Positions 1 through 7,169 of a stretch of 64,000 nt of DNA are shown here, in pieces. The stretch spans positions 82,868 to 146,867 of the forward strand of contig CALGPJ010000006.1 of the NCBI GenBank assembly GCA_937960645.1. Reading direction: 5' to 3'. The translations under genes were made by a program, and so were the position numbers. The notes beneath the pieces are model-generated. The model saw nothing but the letters and a program-made list of their open reading frames with translations. It was not told where the DNA came from and searched no databases. The stretch's first letter is position 1, and each line of letters starts with the position of its first letter. Source of the stretch: an uncultured Spirochaetia bacterium (GTDB taxonomy: Bacteria; Spirochaetota; Spirochaetia; JABEVK01).

Positions 1-887
1 GCAGTTTCATGGTCGATGGTTTGATTCATGGTGACCATCAAACCCATTTGCATGAGTTTTCCGATGAGCTCACTGACCTTGAGATTCATTTTCTTTGCGA
101 GATCGTTGACAGTGATCGCTTCAAGGATTTCGATTTGCTTGGGAATGGGATTGGCTTTCTGTACATTGTGTTTTTTGGTACTTAAAATCCGATCGAATTT
201 TTCGATTTCCCTCTCCCGATCTTTTGAAAACGCCTTTTCTTTATCGTTCGATTTTTTTTGACGAAACTTTTTAACGCTTTCGGGCTTTTGTGGTGGAAAA
301 GAGCCGGTGGGAGCGAACGGCCTTCCCGTGCCACTTTCGAATGGTCGAGACGGGCCGGTTTTTCGTGGAGGGTACCTCGGTGGTCGATTCTCGTTTGTCC
401 TTTGTGGTTCGCTGTTTCTGTTTCTCGGTGGGAACGTTTTATTATACGTTCCCTGACCGGAGTGTTTCGGTGGTGGATTACCCCCTGAAGGTCCCTTACG
501 CCCTGACTCGATGTTTTTTTTGATATCCTCGTAGGTTGGGTATCGTTTTCGCTGATCTTCTTGAGGGGAAGTCGGTTGATTTTTTTCGATATTGTCCGAA
601 GGCGTGATGGGTTTTTCTCTCGGGGACTTTCTCAAATTTTGGTTCTGTGCATAGATGTTTTTGTATTGGGGTTCCTGGATTTTTGCTGTTTCGGCAGGGC
701 GCTCTGCAGGTGCCTTGGAAACATTGGGCTGGGCATCTTGTCCCCCTGTTTTGTCAGCCTGTGCATTTGGTGTTGTAACGATCACGACCTTTTTTTTGGG
801 TTGTGCGGCGGTTCCCTTCTTTTTTACAACGATGATCTTCTTTTTTGCAGCATCGTTCGGTTTGTCTTGGTTGTTTTCATCTGGCAT
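1..887 (-). CDS. infB: Translation initiation factor IF-2, N-terminal part (runs off left edge)
   Basis: IF-2 is the GTPase that brings initiator fMet-tRNA to the 30S subunit. Only about 295 N-terminal codons are here; the G domain lies outside. Reading leftwards from ATG at 887, the protein starts MPDENNQDKPND and continues as a long disordered Lys/Pro/Arg/Asn-rich segment. It ends in a typical IF2_N helical module (residues about 255-295, with ITVNDLAKKMNLKVSELIGK). The start lies 2 bases after the nusA stop, in the conserved order rimP-nusA-infB. The plus-strand open frames here are shadows of this low-complexity region. The family assignment is firm from the IF2_N module and the neighbours. 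Confidence 0.93.
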   Translation of the reverse strand, partial: MPDENNQDKPNDAAKKKIIVVKKKGTAAQPKKKVVIVTTPNAQADKTGGQDAQPNVSKAPAERPAETAKIQEPQYKNIYAQNQNLRKSPREKPITPSDNIEKNQPTSPQEDQRKRYPTYEDIKKNIESGRKGPSGGNPPPKHSGQGTYNKTFPPRNRNSEPQRTNENRPPRYPPRKTGPSRPFESGTGRPFAPTGSFPPQKPESVKKFRQKKSNDKEKAFSKDREREIEKFDRILSTKKHNVQKANPIPKQIEILEAITVNDLAKKMNLKVSELIGKLMQMGLMVTMNQTIDHET

Positions 888-889
888 GA

Positions 890-2377
890 CTATTCCTCAT
901 CCTCTTCCTCATATTCAAATTTCAACCCGACACCGCAATTAGGACAATTACTCATTCCGATTTTGACCGGAAAACCGCATTCGGGACAGGCATACTCTTC
1001 CGTTTCCTCGGAATCATCTTGTTCTTCGATCTCTTCTTCGACTGTGGATTCGGTTTCTTCCTCGTTGTCACGATCCTCATAAATGACTTCGACATTTTCC
1101 TCGAGGACTCGCAGGATGGTATCGATGTCCTGGGGAGAAAGGCCATTGATTTTTTCGAGGTCTTCCCGCTTGAGATTGATAAGATTCTCGATGTAGATGT
1201 ATCCGTTTTGCTCCAGGATATCCAAAACCCTCTCGGAAATTCCGTCCAATTGTCTGATTTCCGTGATGAGTTCGCTCTCATCCCCACCTTCGAATAACTC
1301 GTTCGCTGCAGCCCGATAATCCTGATAGATATCCATTTCCGCGAATTGCTGTTCAGTTCTGACATCGATGTTCCAGTCGACCAGGCGGTTCGCCAACTTG
1401 ACGTTCGTTCCCATTTTTCCGATGGCAAGGCTGAGGTCGTTTTCGTTGACGATGGCCAGGGCATTTTTCTTGACAGGATCGGTGATGATGACCTGCAAAA
1501 CCTTCGCGGAGGACAGGGCATGGGCGATGTATGTTTGCGGGTCCGGATCATAGCGGAGAATGTCGATCCTTTCTCCCTCGAGTTCTTTCATTACATTTTG
1601 AATGCGCGACCCTTTGAGCCCGACACAGGCTCCCACCGGATCGACGTCCTCTTTGGTGGAGCGAACGGCGATTTTGGTGCGAAAGCCCGCCTCACGAACA
1701 ATCTTGTGAATGATCACGACACCATCATTGATCTCGGGCACTTCCAGTTCAAATAACTTTTTGACGAATGCGGGATCTCTGCGTGTCAAAATAATCTGAA
1801 GGCCGGTTGGCGCTTTTTTTACCTCTTGAACCAGGCATTTGATTTTGTCCCCTGGCCTATATGTTTCCTTGGGACTCTGATTTTTTTTGGGGAGGATGCC
1901 TTCTGCCTTTCCCAAATCGACGTAAATCGTTCCGTTTCTCTCCCTTCGGATATACCCAATGATGATCTCGTTGACCTTATCTTTGAACTCAGAAAACAAC
2001 GTGTCTTTGAGAATGTCCCGCAGAATCTGCTTGGCTTTTTGGCGAGCGTTCATCACATCCATGCGGTCAAATTCGCTGGTATCGATTTTGACTTCGATGA
2101 ATTGCCCCACTTTCGCTTGCGGATCGATTTTTAAGGCATCTTTAAGCTCGATTTCGGCAACAGGGTCGTAGAGGTCATCATCGGCAACCACCTCCTTACG
2201 CGAATAAACATTGATGGTTCCCGAAAGTACATCAAATTCCACGAGGGCGTTCTCATCGGTTCCGAAGTGCTTCTTGTAGGCGGCTTTCATTACTTCCTGG
2301 ATAACCTGCCGAATGAGATCTGCATTGATCCCTTTTTCGTAGGCAATACCCTGAACTGCCTCTAAAATTTCCGTCAT
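890..2377 (-). CDS. nusA: Transcription termination/antitermination factor NusA
   Basis: NusA binds RNA polymerase and nascent RNA and modulates pausing, termination and antitermination. The 495-residue protein has the N-terminal polymerase-binding domain (about 1-125), an S1 domain (about 135-200) and two KH domains with GLKG (253-256) and GKMG (320-323). A helix-hairpin-helix region follows (about 375-430), then an acidic linker. The C-terminus carries an extra zinc-ribbon-like element, with CxxC at 464-467 and 478-481, followed by a very acidic tail. That tail is not part of the E. coli architecture. The start ATG overlaps the rimP stop by 4 bases (ATGA). Confidence 0.96.
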   Translation of the reverse strand: MTEILEAVQGIAYEKGINADLIRQVIQEVMKAAYKKHFGTDENALVEFDVLSGTINVYSRKEVVADDDLYDPVAEIELKDALKIDPQAKVGQFIEVKIDTSEFDRMDVMNARQKAKQILRDILKDTLFSEFKDKVNEIIIGYIRRERNGTIYVDLGKAEGILPKKNQSPKETYRPGDKIKCLVQEVKKAPTGLQIILTRRDPAFVKKLFELEVPEINDGVVIIHKIVREAGFRTKIAVRSTKEDVDPVGACVGLKGSRIQNVMKELEGERIDILRYDPDPQTYIAHALSSAKVLQVIITDPVKKNALAIVNENDLSLAIGKMGTNVKLANRLVDWNIDVRTEQQFAEMDIYQDYRAAANELFEGGDESELITEIRQLDGISERVLDILEQNGYIYIENLINLKREDLEKINGLSPQDIDTILRVLEENVEVIYEDRDNEEETESTVEEEIEEQDDSEETEEYACPECGFPVKIGMSNCPNCGVGLKFEYEEEDEE

Positions 2378-2790
2378 TCTCGATCTACCTCTCCCAATAA
2401 ATCCAATTTTGCTTTCAAAATATCCTGCCTTACTAGGTTAGGCCCCAGAGTGGTACTCTCCCAGTCGCCGCCATTGCGGTAAATCCTGGCGGGAAGTCCA
2501 CTAAAAATCTCAAATTCTCTCCAAGTTTTTAGCTGACGCTCGAGGCCGGGACTCGAAACCTCCAACCAGATTTCACGGCTTTCATAAAATGCTTCCAGGG
2601 TACTGGTGATCGCCCGGGTAACCCTGGCACAATCGTTCAAATCCACACCACCTTTACGAAAAATCACGACATGAACCTGGACACCCTTCGGCTTGACCGA
2701 TGAGTTAGCCTCGACCAGGCGATATCCAAGGTTGCTAACGATCAAATCCAACTGCTCAAACAAAGGCGTGGATTCAAATTCGACGATCAC
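2374..2790 (-). CDS. rimP: Ribosome maturation factor RimP
   Basis: RimP helps assemble the 30S subunit. At 138 residues it is slightly short for the family (about 150). The N-terminal domain contains the pattern LGYRLVEANSS, and the middle has IWLEVSSPGLERQL, typical of RimP (SSPGLxR). The start is GTG at 2790, preceded by AGGAG with 5 bases spacing. A terminator-like hairpin lies just upstream. It is the first gene of rimP-nusA-infB. Confidence 0.93.
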   Translation of the reverse strand: MIVEFESTPLFEQLDLIVSNLGYRLVEANSSVKPKGVQVHVVIFRKGGVDLNDCARVTRAITSTLEAFYESREIWLEVSSPGLERQLKTWREFEIFSGLPARIYRNGGDWESTTLGPNLVRQDILKAKLDLLGEVDRE

Positions 2791-2807
2791 GAAATCTCCT
2801 AAATAAA

Positions 2808-2828
2808 AAAGAGTCCTGAAGACTCTTT
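2808..2828 (-). terminator. Intrinsic terminator or attenuator hairpin ahead of rimP
   Basis: On the minus strand an 8-bp stem (AAAGAGTC/GACTCTTT, 5-base loop) is followed directly by TTTATTT. It lies after comF and only about 18 bases before the rimP start codon. It could end the mutS-comF transcript. Because a promoter-like sequence lies upstream of it (2855-2884), it could also act as an attenuator in the rimP leader. Confidence 0.7.
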
Positions 2829-2854
2829 GAACAACGTGAAGCTCTCCTAAAATG

Positions 2855-2884
2855 AGTATGAATAATATTTCGAGGCCATGTCAA
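2855..2884 (-). promoter_or_regulatory. Candidate promoter for rimP-nusA-infB
   Basis: The minus strand has a perfect -35 TTGACA (2884-2879) overlapping the comF stop codon. An 18-base spacer and CATACT (2860-2855, 4 of 6 matches to TATAAT) follow. Transcription would begin near 2848, upstream of the hairpin at 2808-2828. Confidence 0.5.
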
Positions 2885-3519
2885 GGGGCGAGGGTAATCG
2901 CCAGCCCTCTGACCTCCTGAGCCCCTTTTTCAAGCAACAACCGCGCATAGGAGTTCAGGGTGGCCCCGGTTGTAATGGTGTCGTCCAGCAAAATTATTTT
3001 GGTTGGGATTTCCAGGAAAGCTTTGTTTTCCATCGAGGTCATGGTTTTTCTTTTGGCCCTCCCGTAAAGTTTTTGTTCCCCGGCCTCGACAGGTTCGAAT
3101 AATATCCGTCCAGGATTTTTCCCTCCTTTAAGATGGTACCAAAGATGTTTTACGGGGTCCCAACCGCGTTTGGATAAATTCTGTTTTTTGGGTGGTATGG
3201 GAACCAAGGTATAACCTGGTTCGAGGTAGGATTGTAACTCTTGAACAAGGAACTGCGTCAGCCCCCAGCCCCTGCGAAATTTATATTGCTGCATCAGAAT
3301 TTTCGCCAAGCCCGCGTAGTAAAAAGGGGCCTGGATTTTAGTCAGGACCACATCGAGATCGCGGCACGACCAACACAGCCCTTCCAATCCCCAGAGTGGT
3401 CGCGAACAAATCCGACAACCTCCGGCACCGACACGCGGCAACAGGGACAAACAATTCTCGCACAGGCTTCCCTTGCAGGGCTTTCCGCAGCAATAACAAA
3501 ATTTGACATGAACTTTCAT
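2881..3519 (-). CDS. comF: ComF-family phosphoribosyltransferase-like protein
   Basis: The 212-residue protein has the ComF layout. An N-terminal Cys-rich zinc-finger region (CYCCGKPC, CENC, CRIC, CWSC) is followed by a phosphoribosyltransferase fold with the PRPP-binding loop ILLDDTITTGAT near residues 174-186. ComF proteins are linked to DNA uptake in competent bacteria, but in many species the role is unknown; no other competence gene is seen here. It follows mutS by 17 bases. The start is ATG at 3519. Confidence 0.88.
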   Translation of the reverse strand: MKVHVKFCYCCGKPCKGSLCENCLSLLPRVGAGGCRICSRPLWGLEGLCWSCRDLDVVLTKIQAPFYYAGLAKILMQQYKFRRGWGLTQFLVQELQSYLEPGYTLVPIPPKKQNLSKRGWDPVKHLWYHLKGGKNPGRILFEPVEAGEQKLYGRAKRKTMTSMENKAFLEIPTKIILLDDTITTGATLNSYARLLLEKGAQEVRGLAITLAP

Positions 3520-3535
3520 ACCCTATAATCCAAAA

Positions 3536-6064
3536 TTATGGGGCTTTTGTACCTCGATATCGGTCCTGCAATCGATACAAGTAATCGAGGGCCTGCCGGG
3601 GCGATAGTTTGTCCAGGTTGAGGCTCACAACTTCCGAACCGATTAACTCGAGTGGAGAAAAGAGCTCCGCTACATAATAGTCGCGTGTCGTGGAAACATG
3701 TTGTTGCCGGGAATCCTGACGAAGTAAGTGCTCGGCCCGCCGTAAAACCACCTCCGGTATTCCCGCGAGTTTAGCGGCATAAATGCCGTAGCTGGATCCT
3801 GCGGCTCCCTGTTTCGCCCTTCTTAAAAAGACAACCTCGTCTCCTTGCTCCATCACTTCCATGTGCACGTTTTGGAATGCTGGATGGTTCAGTTCCGTCA
3901 ATTCGTGATAATGGGTGGAAAACAGGGTCCGGGCACGCACGACGTCCAGGAGATACTCGCTGATGGCGCGGGCCAGGGCTAGACCGTCCTGAGTGCTGGT
4001 TCCACGGCCCACTTCATCCATGATGACCAGGCTTTTTGAAGTTGCGTTTCGGAGGATGAAGGCTGTTTCTTTCATTTCGACCATGAAGGTGGAGTCACCT
4101 TTTGCCAAACGATCATACGCACCCACCCTGCAAAAAATCTTGTCGGCGAGACCGATGATGGCATGGTCTGCCGGGACGAAACTTCCCATGTGAGCGAGCA
4201 GAACAATCAGGGCATTTTGACGTAAATAGGTGCTTTTTCCTGCCATGTTGGGGCCGGTCACCAAATGAAAAAATTGGGTTTTCGAAATGCTCAAATCGTT
4301 GGGAACGAAGCTTCCCGGCGGATTGAATCGTTCGACAACGGGGTGCCGCCCGTTTACGATTTCCAGAACCGGGTTGGTTTCGATCACCGGACAGGTCCAT
4401 CGATTTCTTCTGGCGACCTCGGCAAGTGCCTGGTGGTAATCGATCGTTTTGAGCCAATCGGCCACGGTCCGCAGTTCGGCAAGGTGTTGCGCCACATGTG
4501 AACGGAGCTCAATAAACAAGAGGCGATCCAATTCCTCGGCCTTGTCTCGGCTTTGAGCGAGCTGCATTTCGGCTTCCAGTAAGGACTCGGTCGTAAATCG
4601 TTCCGCGTTGGAAAGGCTTTGCCGCCGAATGAAATTTGCGGGAATGTTAGCGGCCTGTACCCGGGTTAACTCATAAAAATACCCAAGTACCCTGTTGTAT
4701 TTTAGCTTGAGAGGAAGGCCGGTGCTGGTTGAATCTCGATCCCGTAAGTCTTCAAGTACTTTTTCGCCGTTTTTGGACACTTGCCTCCAATGATCGAGCT
4801 CGGAATTGTAGCCGTCCCGGATTCTTGGCCCCTCGTCGATTATCCTCGGGGCATCTGGGTGAATAGCTTTTTTGATGAGCTGCAATAATTCCGAGAGTGT
4901 GTGGAGATCGGCATCGAGGGCAAGAGACGCGCGAACCTCCTCGTGGCACTGCAGGGTCTTTTCCAGGATGCTGCCAAGATTCAGGACGTCATAGGGGCTG
5001 GCCCTATCCAATGAAAGCCGGGTAAGAACTCTTTCCAAATCTCCAATGCCCCTGAGGTGTTCTCGGGCAGCCTTATGTTCGAGGGGGTGATGGTAAAACC
5101 AAGAAGTTTTATCCAAACTTGCTTTGACCTGTTCCGGGTTGGCGGGAGGCGCCTGGATCTCTTGTCGCAGAAGCCGCGCACCACCCGGGGTCAAAGTTTC
5201 GTCGATCACCGAATAAAAAGTCATGGAAGAGTCACCGTAAGCAGACGTGACAAGTTCGAGGTTTCTCAAAGACGATGAATCGATAAATAGACGATCCGAT
5301 TCCTTCAGGCGATGGCTTTTCCAAAACGGCAGCACGGGGTGACCCAACATTTTCGTCCAGTATCGTCCCAGACATCTCAGCGCAGGAAAAAGGAATTCAT
5401 CATCCTGAAAATCGATCAAGAGGTTTTCCAGATTGTTTTCATCGCGGTCGAGTTCCCTCAGGTACCAGGATCGCGGTAACTCCTCCACCACAGCACTCCC
5501 TAAAAGAGGCTGAAGGTCCCCATAGGAATCCAGGGTGCCCTCGGGTATCAAGATCTCCCTTGGTTGAAAACGTTCAAAGAGCTGCTGTAATCCTGGATAG
5601 TCGCCACTATCTCTGACGCTTCCGGTCCAAAGTTCCCCTGTGGAAACGCCCCAAAACACAACACGCCAATCCTGGTCCTCGGGATAAAGACAAACGATAT
5701 ATGAAGGAGTCCTGGGTTCGAGAAAAGCGTCATCGACAAGGGTACCGGGTGTCAGCACCTCCGTGATTTTTCGTTCGAAAAGCCCTTTGTTGGCCAGGGA
5801 ATTATTGGAAACCTGCTCGCAGATGGCTACTTTTCGACCGTGCTGTAAAAGGTTTTTGAGATAGTTTTCGGACGAGTGATGAGGCACTCCGCACATCGGC
5901 ACCCCACCCCTCTGTGTGAGGGTGAGCCCCAGAAGTTTGCTTACCTCTAGTGCATCCTCTTCGAACATTTCGTAAAAATCGCCCAGTCGAAAAAAAAGGA
6001 TGGTACCGGGGTACTGGGCTTTGATCTCCCGGTATTGGCGCATCATGGGCGTCAGGTCAGACAC
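3536..6064 (-). CDS. mutS: DNA mismatch repair protein MutS
   Basis: MutS recognises mismatches and recruits the repair machinery. The N-terminal mismatch-binding motif GDFYEMF, Walker A GPNMAGKS, and Walker B/signature MDEVGRGTST are all present, giving a complete 842-residue protein. I place the start at GTG 6064 (MSDLTPMMRQY), which matches how MutS proteins normally begin; the frame stays open to TTG 6118. A TATAGT box sits exactly 7 bases before this GTG with only a weak Shine-Dalgarno, suggesting a leaderless transcript. mutL is not in the window. The order mutS, skp, bamA, tamB is a spirochaete hallmark. Confidence 0.96.
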   Translation of the reverse strand: MSDLTPMMRQYREIKAQYPGTILFFRLGDFYEMFEEDALEVSKLLGLTLTQRGGVPMCGVPHHSSENYLKNLLQHGRKVAICEQVSNNSLANKGLFERKITEVLTPGTLVDDAFLEPRTPSYIVCLYPEDQDWRVVFWGVSTGELWTGSVRDSGDYPGLQQLFERFQPREILIPEGTLDSYGDLQPLLGSAVVEELPRSWYLRELDRDENNLENLLIDFQDDEFLFPALRCLGRYWTKMLGHPVLPFWKSHRLKESDRLFIDSSSLRNLELVTSAYGDSSMTFYSVIDETLTPGGARLLRQEIQAPPANPEQVKASLDKTSWFYHHPLEHKAAREHLRGIGDLERVLTRLSLDRASPYDVLNLGSILEKTLQCHEEVRASLALDADLHTLSELLQLIKKAIHPDAPRIIDEGPRIRDGYNSELDHWRQVSKNGEKVLEDLRDRDSTSTGLPLKLKYNRVLGYFYELTRVQAANIPANFIRRQSLSNAERFTTESLLEAEMQLAQSRDKAEELDRLLFIELRSHVAQHLAELRTVADWLKTIDYHQALAEVARRNRWTCPVIETNPVLEIVNGRHPVVERFNPPGSFVPNDLSISKTQFFHLVTGPNMAGKSTYLRQNALIVLLAHMGSFVPADHAIIGLADKIFCRVGAYDRLAKGDSTFMVEMKETAFILRNATSKSLVIMDEVGRGTSTQDGLALARAISEYLLDVVRARTLFSTHYHELTELNHPAFQNVHMEVMEQGDEVVFLRRAKQGAAGSSYGIYAAKLAGIPEVVLRRAEHLLRQDSRQQHVSTTRDYYVAELFSPLELIGSEVVSLNLDKLSPRQALDYLYRLQDRYRGTKAP

Positions 6065-6071
6065 AATCCTC

Positions 6072-6077
6072 ACTATA
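6072..6077 (-). promoter_or_regulatory. -10 box for mutS, 7 bases before the start codon
   Basis: The minus strand reads TATAGT, seven bases, then GTG. No convincing -35 is seen (TTTCCC at 17 bases). The spacing places transcription initiation at or next to the start codon. Confidence 0.5.
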
Positions 6078-6117
6078 GAGTATTTACAAAGGCTGGGAAA
6101 GATAGTAGCTTTGAGCA

Positions 6118-6612
6118 ATGAGGGAAGAAAAACTACTCTATGGTTTTGAGAAATCCTCCTTCTATATCAAAGCCATAGGACACATCACCGCGAGTTTTTG
6201 CCCCACCGTCAAGGAAAAGGTGCAGGAGATCGTGAACGACGGTGTGCCCATCGAGGCAGTCTTTATCGATCTCAGCGAGTGCACCTACATGGATTCAACC
6301 TTCATGGGCTTAATCTTGACTTTGCATAAATTACTCAAAGAAAAAGCCGGTAAATCGGTGGTCATCGGTAACCCAACGGAGGAAAGTCTAAAGTTGCTCG
6401 TCAGCCTGGGTATCAACAAGCTTGTGACCATCTCCGAGGATTCCCCACCCTTACCCGATAAACTCGATGAGGTTTCTCCAGAAGTAGCTCCCTCTGCGGA
6501 ATTTCTGTTGAACGCTCATCAAAATCTGATGGAGCTCAATGAAGAAAACCGAGCAAAATTTTCACTTGTGGAAAAGATCCTCAAGGAGGAGATCAAAAAA
6601 AAGGAGGGTTAG
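6118..6612 (+). CDS. STAS-domain protein (anti-sigma factor antagonist-like)
   Basis: The 164-residue protein has a STAS domain at about 1-105, with LSECTYMDSTFMGL around residues 53-66. The DST triad is the usual place of the phosphorylated Ser/Thr in SpoIIAA/RsbV-type antagonists. Such proteins bind and release anti-sigma kinases. The 60-residue C-terminal extension is charged and partly helical and is not part of the STAS fold. No partner kinase or sigma factor is nearby. It is divergent from mutS; its 3' end carries the terminator of the opposite-strand envelope operon. Confidence 0.85.
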   Translation: MREEKLLYGFEKSSFYIKAIGHITASFCPTVKEKVQEIVNDGVPIEAVFIDLSECTYMDSTFMGLILTLHKLLKEKAGKSVVIGNPTEESLKLLVSLGINKLVTISEDSPPLPDKLDEVSPEVAPSAEFLLNAHQNLMELNEENRAKFSLVEKILKEEIKKKEG

Positions 6613-6622
6613 TCCCTAACCC
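6595..6622 (-). terminator. Rho-independent terminator of the tamB-bamA-skp run
   Basis: The minus strand has stem GGGTTAG, loop GGA, stem CTAACCC, then TCC and eight Ts. It lies 27 bases after the skp stop and is embedded in the 3' end of the oppositely oriented STAS gene. On the plus strand the same hairpin lacks a T-tract. Confidence 0.75.
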
Positions 6623-6648
6623 CCCGTTGTCTTCTTGGTAGTACCCGA

Positions 6649-7152
6649 TCATTTTAAGCGTTCGATCACGAAGTTGGTGATATCCGATTCGACATTGTAA
6701 TAAAGCATATTGGGATCGTCGATGCGAAAAACGATTGTAAACCCTCGAGATTCTGCGACAAAACGGATAGCATCCTGAACTTTTGTGAGAAAACTGGGAG
6801 ATCGGGTCAACGCTTCCCTTTCATTATTCAATTGAGCTTGTTTTATCCGTGAATATTCCCGAAGGTATTCCCGTTTCTTTTGAAGATCTTCTTCGAGAAG
6901 GATGGCGGTGCGCTGATCACCGGAAGAGCGAGCGTTGATCATTTGCTGTTCGACCTGCCGAATTTCAGCATTTAGTCTGTTGATTTCGTTCTGAATATTG
7001 GTTTTGAGTTGTTCCAAACGCCGAACATCTTCGGACTCCCTAAAATACGCTTGATAAACCTTGTTCATGTCGACCACAGCAACCCGGGTGACGAATTGCG
7101 ACCAAAGGCTGGCGCTACTAATTAGCGCCAAAAAAACACTGACGATTCTCAT
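6649..7152 (-). CDS. skp: OmpH/Skp-family periplasmic chaperone
   Basis: Skp/OmpH holds unfolded outer-membrane proteins in the periplasm and hands them to BamA. The 167-residue protein has a signal peptide (MRIVSVFLALISSASLWSQ). The family start of the mature chain, VAVVDMNKVYQAY, follows, then a long charged coiled coil (about 40-110) and a short C-terminal strand region. It follows bamA by 17 bases and has GGAGG 4 bases before the ATG. It is the last gene before the terminator. Confidence 0.9.
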   Translation of the reverse strand: MRIVSVFLALISSASLWSQFVTRVAVVDMNKVYQAYFRESEDVRRLEQLKTNIQNEINRLNAEIRQVEQQMINARSSGDQRTAILLEEDLQKKREYLREYSRIKQAQLNNEREALTRSPSFLTKVQDAIRFVAESRGFTIVFRIDDPNMLYYNVESDITNFVIERLK

Positions 7153-7169
7153 GCGACCTCCGAATGTTA

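Noticed and set aside
1-1082. Several plus-strand open frames, including one of 173 codons
   Set aside because: They lie opposite infB and nusA, whose translation is clearly conserved; compositions are biased (Phe/Ser/Leu-rich), as expected from the reverse of a Lys/Pro/Glu-rich gene.
6065-6118. An 18-residue N-terminal extension of MutS (start TTG 6118)
   Set aside because: The extension (MLKATIFPSLCKYS...) does not look like MutS and would read through the divergent promoter; GTG 6064 fits the family start.
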